From Gordionus sp. m RMFG-2023 (Eukaryota; Nematomorpha; Gordioida; Chordodea; Parachordodidae): 64,000 nt of DNA. Shown here in pieces: positions 57,897 through 64,000 of the stretch. Every line of letters starts with the position of its first letter. The first letter of the stretch is position 1. The stretch covers positions 17,982,846 to 18,046,845 of the forward strand of contig NC_088779.1 in NCBI RefSeq assembly GCF_954871325.1. The letters run 5' to 3'. The position numbers and the translations under genes are program-made. The notes below the pieces were generated by a model. That model searched no databases and had not been told where the DNA came from. It worked only from the letters and a program-made list of their open reading frames with translations.

Positions 57897-59915
57897 ATTT
57901 ACCTATAATGATAATTTGTAAAATATTTTTTTATATTGTGATTACTGATAATTACATAAAGTTTATTATTGTAGAGAAATTTATTACTAAATAAAACTAT
58001 TTGTTCTAATATGAACTTCTTTATTATAATCTATCAAATAAAATTATACGAAAATTAACATATCAAAAATAAAATAAATACCGTATTCTATAAAAACGCA
58101 GGTGGGACTACTAGTTCCCCAAAAACATGAATAATTATATTTTAAAATAGTAATTTGTAGATTGTTTTAAAAAATAATATTCTTTTGTTCTAATTGGTAT
58201 AAAATTTTATCTTACTAAAACTTCATATTGTCATAATATCGACAATTTATTTATTACTGGACTTAGACAATGATAAAATAATGAAAAATATTTCCTTCAG
58301 AAATATATAAATCCTTGCTTAGCCATGACGCCCTTTAATTATTTAGCAAATAAATTTTAAGTTTAATATAAAAAAATTACTTTTTAAGATATGCTCGTTT
58401 TAAATGAGAATTTGTTCGAAAGAAGGATAAAAATAGGGATAATTACATTTTTATTACTTTATATGGTGTTCGATTTGAATGAGAACTAAATATTAAAATG
58501 TTCTTTACTGATTTTGTCCTCTCTCTGTTTTAAAACAACGGCGAACTCTATATATAAGTGTGATAAAATTTGTATCTATCAGAATACATTTAAAAAGTAT
58601 CTTTTAACAACTCTGAAAATATATTATATGTGCTACCCAGTCCTAAGTCTTATTTTATAAGAATCGTGCACTAAGAATCCGGTTCATTCATTAACCTTGA
58701 TCCTTCCTTGTGAAAATGTTATTAGATAAATAAAAACTATAACGTCACCCCTTCGATTGCTTCTTTATAGGATTTTGAACCCGATTTTAGAATCAATTAC
58801 ACCTATAGCCTATTTTGTTTTCATATTCATTTGTAAATAATTTAATTATTTTGTTCTGTTATTGGAATACCGGGTACTCACAAAAGTATAAAATTTTTAA
58901 ATACAATTGATTTATCTCCATACTGGCTAGTGTTGTTAATTAGACAACTTCTTAGTTGAAGTTGAGGCAATCGACTAAAAGCGTTAGCAATTATATTAGT
59001 CAACTAATTTTGTGGATTTTCTTACATTTTTATTTCTATTATATTACCTTTTTATTTTAATTCTGAATTTGTTTATTTTTAGTGCCTGACTGGCACCAAA
59101 TCTAATATTTATTAAATTATTTTATAAATAGAAATTTAGGTAGACTTTTTATGTTTTCAAAAACTTTAATAAAATAAATAATTTTAGTCTTCGTTGACTA
59201 ATTTAGTGGCTAAGGTTTTTAGTCATATTTTTTGACTAGTTATAATCAAATAATTTAACTAATTTTGTCGATTAACAACACTAGTACTGGCTGTTAAATG
59301 TAATATTCATACATTGCCTAATTATGCGAAATTCCATAGGCCAAAAAAGATTTTTAAATAACATTTATCCATTCCTAAAATAAATTATGACATTTTAACA
59401 AAATATTTTTAAATATGTCAACAATTATTTGGTAAGGGACAATTGTAGCAATGCTTAAATTTATTCTATAATTGTAATTTTTAAGGGAATTCCCAAATTT
59501 AATATGTTCATTTGTCCCACAAATGAGCCATTGAGCTGAAAATTAGAAGGATTGTAGCTAATAAAGGGACTATAAATACCAATACATATCTCTCAATTAA
59601 AAAATACAAATAAAAAATCTTATCTCTAATTTGGGCAGGATTGGGATTAAGTTAATAGGAATTTAATTGAGACTCAAAATTTTTGTCAGTCCAAATTGTT
59701 AAGAGCTTTAATTAGACAAGTTTTATTGTATAAATAGAATATAGATGTTTTTTTCATATAATTTTAGGGGTTTAGGAACAGGTGGGGACATAATCTTAAT
59801 TTATTTCAAAAAATCACTTTAATTTTATATTATAAAACACACCTTTATTTTATTAACATATTTATTATTTTGTTCTAATGTGTAATTAAATCAGAAATAT
59901 CTAACAAGTTATATT
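57897..59915. other. intergenic between COPS2 and EXOSC6 (convergent)
   Basis: The two genes end towards each other here. Apart from the MITE at 58929-59284 and candidate AATAAA signals for COPS2 (57990) and, on the minus strand, EXOSC6 (59849-59844), I see only A+T-rich sequence. Confidence 0.6.
58929..59284. mobile_element. hAT-type MITE, AGTGTTGTTAAT ends
   Basis: It starts AGTGTTGTTAATTAGACAAC and ends GATTAACAACACTAG. Perfect 8-bp duplications TACTGGCT flank it (58921-58928 and 59285-59292). TTAGTTGA/TTGACTA motifs repeat near both ends. 356 bp, non-coding. Confidence 0.88.
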
Positions 59916-60814
59916 TTAATAAGAAATTTGTGGTTTTAATAAAGCCCATGATTTTAATATTTCTCTAAGGTGATCATAAATTTTTTCACAAGCTTTGATT
60001 GCTAATAAGAAATTCTAAATACAAACAAAAATATATAATCATGAATAGTTTTGTTTATACCTCTATGTATCGATTTACTTGTGTTTCACCTTCTTGAAAT
60101 AAACAAGTTATTTGATTTAATGCTGGAAGATATCCAATTGTTATTGAATTCGAAATAATTTTATCAGTTTTCTAAAAAAAAAATTGAATAATAAAAATTA
60201 GGCTATTCAAATATAACTTTAAAATATATTTCTTCATCTTTTGTAGGATCTAATATAAAAATTTTATGTTTTTTTAGTTCTGCTTCATATGTGATAAGAG
60301 TACAAGCAGATAATACATCAAATACTTCTATTCCCGAGGTAATAATAGCTAAACTGGCACAATTTATAAGTGCTGATAATAATGAGCCATTATCTTCAAG
60401 TATAAGAGCACATATTTCTATTTGGGATTTGGGATATTGTAACTAATAGTTTTCAGCATTATTAATTAAGATTTAATTATTTACAAGATTGATTGTAGGT
60501 TCTAGAGCTTCCATTAAACAATGTGAATAATATTTATTGGAGGATTCTAACTTTTCAATTAATTCTTCTTTTGATAAATTTTGATGATTCCAATCTTTGC
60601 TAGAAAAGGGAGCTAGGTTAACTTTACACAATAGATTTCCTTTATTGGTTTTGATAATTGATTGACCCTTCTTCTTTATTGTAATGTTACTTGAAGTAAA
60701 TGAACTGCTAGCTTCTCTTGGACCAAAAACCGAACATATTATTTTAGTTTTACCCTGTTCCAAGTAGGCGGAACCTTTGGCAGCATTAATGATATCAGTT
60801 TTTGCATCTAACAT
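59916..60814 (-). CDS. EXOSC6: exosome complex subunit MTR3-like
   Basis: MTR3/EXOSC6 is a catalytically inactive RNase PH-like subunit of the six-subunit ring of the RNA exosome, where it pairs with the RRP42-type subunit. Four exons on the minus strand: 60814-60485, 60442-60218, 60171-60061 and 60014-59916. The introns are 42, 46 and 46 nt, all GT..AG in phase 0. The protein has about 254 residues (human 272). It starts MLDAKTDIINAAKGSAYLEQ and includes KIICSVFGPREAS, NLLCKVNLAPFSS, the MTR3-like MEALEPTINL, ICALILEDNGSLLSALINCA and GYLPALNQITCLF. The LLC-x-x-x-x-APF stretch and the EALEP motif favour MTR3 over RRP41 or RRP46. All exons are open. A candidate AATAAA lies at 59849-59844. Confidence 0.92.
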
Positions 60815-61344
60815 TTTTCAATTAAATATAAATAAATAAATTTTTACAAATTTTTCTATGGTCGAAATTATTTCTACCGTCAGATCTTAATATATTGTCA
60901 ACAAGGTCCTATAATAAAATTATAAAAGCTATAAGTATTGTATTTTACTTTATTTATGATCATATTTATAAAATTTTGATACTAAGAATTCAAAATGCAG
61001 AATTTAGTTAATATGATTGATCATGTCAAAAATATGAGTATTAATATTTTCTCAGGAAGGTATAGAAATTGTCTTGATTTAATAAAATATTATTTTTACT
61101 TTCTAATACCTTTCATATACCAATTTCGATTTAAAAGTATAAGTTGATAATTTTATATAAATATTTTTTTATTTCTCATATTTAACAACCAATGTAAATT
61201 ATACATCAATTTCTATTTCAACTTAAAAAGTTTTGGATAGCTCCCATGTAATTAACCGTAGTTTGATGTCATTTATTTGGAATTTATCTTTCAGCTCGTT
61301 GAATGGAACAACCAAAATATTTATTATTTCCATTCTTATTGTTG
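60815..61344. other. region upstream of EXOSC6
   Basis: It should hold the EXOSC6 promoter. A 51-codon open frame on the + strand (60994-61149, MQNLVNMIDHVKNMSINIFS) is not recognised and may be chance. Nothing else is seen. Confidence 0.4.
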
Positions 61345-61352
61345 GGTCACAC

Positions 61353-62841
61353 CAATGACGAAGCGTCAAGTTTACTACTAGGGATAGAATTAAAAAAATA
61401 TTTTTATTTTAGTCAAACTCAAACCATAAAAACATTAAGATTTATAAATAAGTGGTATTTATCTTTGTTTTTGAGTAAAATGATCAAGTACTGCATTATA
61501 AAAGTTATCGCTAGATTTTAATAATTTTTTTTCAATCGAAATCAAAGATAGATTCGATAATCGATTTTGGCTCATCCTGTTTCTGCAACAAGATTTGATT
61601 CTTTTTAAAGACGAAAAACTTCGTTATGCACTTGCTGTTGTTAAAGCCAAAGTTAAGATGAATTTGCATAATTTAAAAAAAACTCTTAAAAACATTTCAT
61701 CAAATCGGTGCATATTAAAAATTCAAGTATTTCATTAACATCTTTCTAAATTCAACATCCCGTAACACTACCTTTAATTCGGTTTCCAGCTGTAAATCGA
61801 AAAATTGAGAATAAGTGTCGTTGAAATTATCTAATAAATATTTTGGAAAACTGATTATATGGAATATCTAACAATTAGACGAATTTAATATTTTTTGGTG
61901 TAAGACATATGAAATAGAAATAATTAAATCATTTTGAATATTGCTTGATAGTCCAATAAAAACTGCACTATTTCTAAATGATGTTTCAATAGTAAATTTT
62001 CTTTCGCGAGCAAATAAATTAATTCAATATAATTTACTGAATTAGAAGATTTATCATCACCACGGAATACGAGCTCCTGAATTCCAAGAAAACATAGAGT
62101 TGTTCAATATTTCTCTATTGGATTTGACTTTAGAATTATGCTGTTCGATTGATATTTTGCGCATCGAATCTATCATATTTTAAATATGATTTTGGCCAAA
62201 TATTTTTAATTTATCATCGACTGCAAATGACCGGTTGATTCTTTGACGTTTAACTGCCTTTGAAATATTATTCATAACCGAAAATCCTTTATCATTCCAA
62301 ACATATTTTTCCTTTGGGAATAATAGGCATGACCAACAATATAGAGAATTAGAAAATTCACATTCAGCGAGCCATTCATATTTATCGAAGAAAAATTACG
62401 GATACAAGTTTTGATTTCTTTTTTTAAGTTTTGTAAAATTGGTTTTGGTCTTCCTTTTTCAATTTTTTATTTGCTTTCCCAATGCTTATTTTTTAATGGT
62501 AACAATACCATGGCATGATTTTCTCATTATTTATTAAAAAACATCAGCAATATTAAATTTGCTTCCCTAATGTATATTTTTTTTAACGTAGTAAAAATAA
62601 TAGTAAATTTTTTAACGTAGTAAAAATATTAGTATTTCTTAATTAGTAAAAATAATATTATTTTTTTAACGTTATAAAAATTATATTAATCTTATTAACG
62701 TTATAAAAATTATATTAATTTTTTAACGATTTAGTTTATTTAGCATAGTACAAAGATTTTATTAAGTTTATTTAAAAATTTTTTAATAAAAATTTCAAGG
62801 GAAGCAATGCTTCCCTTTCTTCTATGGACGCTTTGTCACTG
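61353..62841 (-). mobile_element. hAT element, CA(A/G)TGACGAAGCGTC ends
   Basis: The left end CAATGACGAAGCGTC and the right end GACGCTTTGTCACTG are flanked by perfect 8-bp duplications GGTCACAC (61345-61352 and 62842-62849). Near the right end is the palindrome GGGAAGCAATGCTTCCC (62799-62815), shared with 54914-54930. A DUF4371-type transposase relic lies on the minus strand. Four tandem-like units of TTTTTTAACGT(A/T)GTAAAAAT lie at about 62580-62725. Confidence 0.95.
61900..62420 (-). pseudogene. hAT transposase relic (TTF finger/DUF4371 type)
   Basis: On the minus strand, near 62390-62300, EWLAECEFSNSLYCWSCLLF-like sequence (read YKWLAECEFSNSLYCWSCLL) is followed by KYVWNDKGFSVMNNISKAVK. 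This matches the TTF-type zinc finger of the ZMYM1-like hAT proteins (family: WL-x(6)-LYCWPCLLF ... GYNDLNNFHKAVKRH). Further on are HNSKVKSNREILN (62160-62125) and an LxFRGHDESS-like region, now broken. Multiple stops. It belongs to the element at 61353-62841. Confidence 0.8.
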
Positions 62842-62849
62842 GGTCACAC

Positions 62850-63215
62850 AATTCTTTTATAGTATTGGCATGAAAAGACCTTAATTGTTATTTTCTGAGA
62901 ACAATAGAATTAATTTGACCTGATGACACTATGACTTAATCTGCTGAAGAAATAGAACATTCTTTTAATAAAAACCAACTTGTATCTTTAATATTTAATA
63001 GTAAGATATCTGTATCTTGCATTTTTTACAAAATGATCTATATTCTTTTTTTATGAAACTGCACAACTTTCTATTTTGTAAATAATATTTTATTATATGT
63101 TTTTTAAATCTTTAAAATGTCAGCTGTCACGTCATTATATTTATTATGGTCAGATCGTAATTATGTTTTATAAATGATGGTAAAAATAACATACTTTATC
63201 TGATCTATTTTTAAG
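62850..63215. other. stretch before the DEPDC5-like exons
   Basis: It ends in a plausible acceptor TCTATTTTTAAG (to 63215). No upstream DEPDC5 exon is recognised; the hAT insertion at 61353-62841 lies just before it. Otherwise plain A+T-rich sequence. Confidence 0.4.
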
Positions 63216-64000
63216 ACTTCAAATTTAGTAGAAATTTCTATAAAAGATCAATATTTGAGTAGAAGTGACATGTGGAGATTAACACAAAATATGGTTTAAT
63301 ATTTATTTAAATTTTGTAATATGGTTTATTAGATTGGAAATGAAATTAAAGCTGGAACTAAGATAGATAAAATGGGCATGAGGTAAAAAAATTTTTACTT
63401 ATATTTTATATTGGTATTTATTTACACCTGCAAATCTTTTAAAATAATTTAGTTAGTTTTAATTCAATATTATAATCAATCAAGATTTTATATCCTGTGC
63501 ATATTAAATATCAAATTGGGGACAATATTTAAATAAATATTGTATCAGCCATTTAAATAAAAAAATTAACCCAATCCAATGTTTTCATTATTTTTTTATT
63601 TTATACTTGTATATTTACCTATTATTTTATTTCAGAAATAAAAGGAATAACCATAATAAATTCCAGTAACCATAATAAATTCCAGCTCTATAATAATGGA
63701 AATGTATAAACACTAAAATTTTATTATTTTTTTTAAGGTATTTCTGATAAGTGAGCAGAAAAAATTCACATTATGTGAATATACATTTAGCCTGTACCAA
63801 AACATTTTATACTAAATATGAATAATATGTAACTATTACATTATATTTTATTTATATTTTGCATTTTGTGAGTAACAAATACTTTATAAAGGATATATTT
63901 TTTTTCATTTTCTCTTAAATGCTCCCAGTTAGTGATAGAAAATCACTATTTGAGCAGATTTTTAAAAATGGTTATATTTATATTTTATCCAAAAAAATAT
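63216..64000 (+). CDS. DEPDC5: DEPDC5/IML1-like gene, partial
   Basis: DEPDC5 is the catalytic (Rag GAP) subunit of GATOR1, which restrains TORC1 at the lysosome. Two adjoining exons are readable: 63216-63293 (TSNLVEISIKDQYLSRSDMW then RLTQNM) and 63333-63382 (IGNEIKAGTKIDKMGM and part of an R codon), with a 39-nt GT..AG intron. They align with the N-terminal DEPDC5 stretch [20 protein letters not shown] followed by KVEFAGIRAQ. A third piece at about 63923-64000 (VSDRKSLFEQIF then YIYIL) may match the later FRSTSAMVYIFIQ region. I could not find the exons before 63216 or between 63382 and 63923, so the gene model is incomplete. It might be a pseudogene. Symbol tentative. Confidence 0.5.

Noticed and set aside
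61303-61521. 72-codon + strand open frame
   Set aside because: It crosses the left target duplication and end of a hAT element, so it cannot be one old gene.
1-64000. CRISPR arrays, bacterial operons, rRNA or tRNA genes
   Set aside because: No spaced identical repeats, no polycistronic layout and no cloverleaf-like sequence with the A and B boxes were seen; spliced genes show that the DNA is eukaryotic.

Overview
The window is nuclear DNA of a very A+T-rich eukaryote (about three quarters A+T by eye). It most likely comes from an animal, because the four host genes match the animal versions of 20S proteasome alpha-2, COP9 signalosome subunit 2, exosome subunit MTR3 and, in part, the GATOR1 subunit DEPDC5. 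Most host introns are tiny (39-53 nt, GT..AG). I cannot name the species. A parasitic or miniaturised AT-rich metazoan would fit the short introns, but that is inference.

Layout. 1-21.5 kb holds no host gene that I can recognise. It contains hAT relics, a Helitron-like relic with tandemly repeated exon-like modules (8.7-12.2 kb), a LINE scrap, and a pogo/Tigger element inside another element (15.4-19.6 kb). PSMA2 lies at 21.5-22.6 kb (+, seven exons). 23-42 kb is repeat DNA: a Ty3/Gypsy fossil hit by a hAT which was itself hit by another hAT, further hAT copies, 2 kb of polypurine sequence, and a three-level nest (hAT, then hAT, then Gypsy fragment) at 36.2-41.3 kb. COPS2 (+) runs from 42.8 to 57.9 kb; its first intron is 12.7 kb and almost wholly made of nested transposons. 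EXOSC6 (-, four exons) lies tail-to-tail with COPS2 at 59.9-60.8 kb. A hAT element with perfect 8-bp target-site duplications (61.35-62.84 kb) separates it from two exons of a DEPDC5-like gene at the right edge.

The host genes belong to unrelated housekeeping complexes (proteasome, COP9 signalosome, RNA exosome, GATOR1), and I see no operon-like or pathway link. The dominant theme is hAT transposons: many insertions, from several distinct terminal-repeat families, are bounded to the base by 8-bp target duplications. In this A+T-rich sequence nearly every short G+C-rich patch is a transposon end.

The less ordinary items are a long-terminal-inverted-repeat element with a DWWLG/FLHP-type protein relic (43.75-46.87 kb), an inverted pair of LTR-like arms within the same intron (about 47.1-54.45 kb), and the Helitron-like element. 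I found no convincing new cellular system. All calls are by reading alone; no database search or alignment was run.
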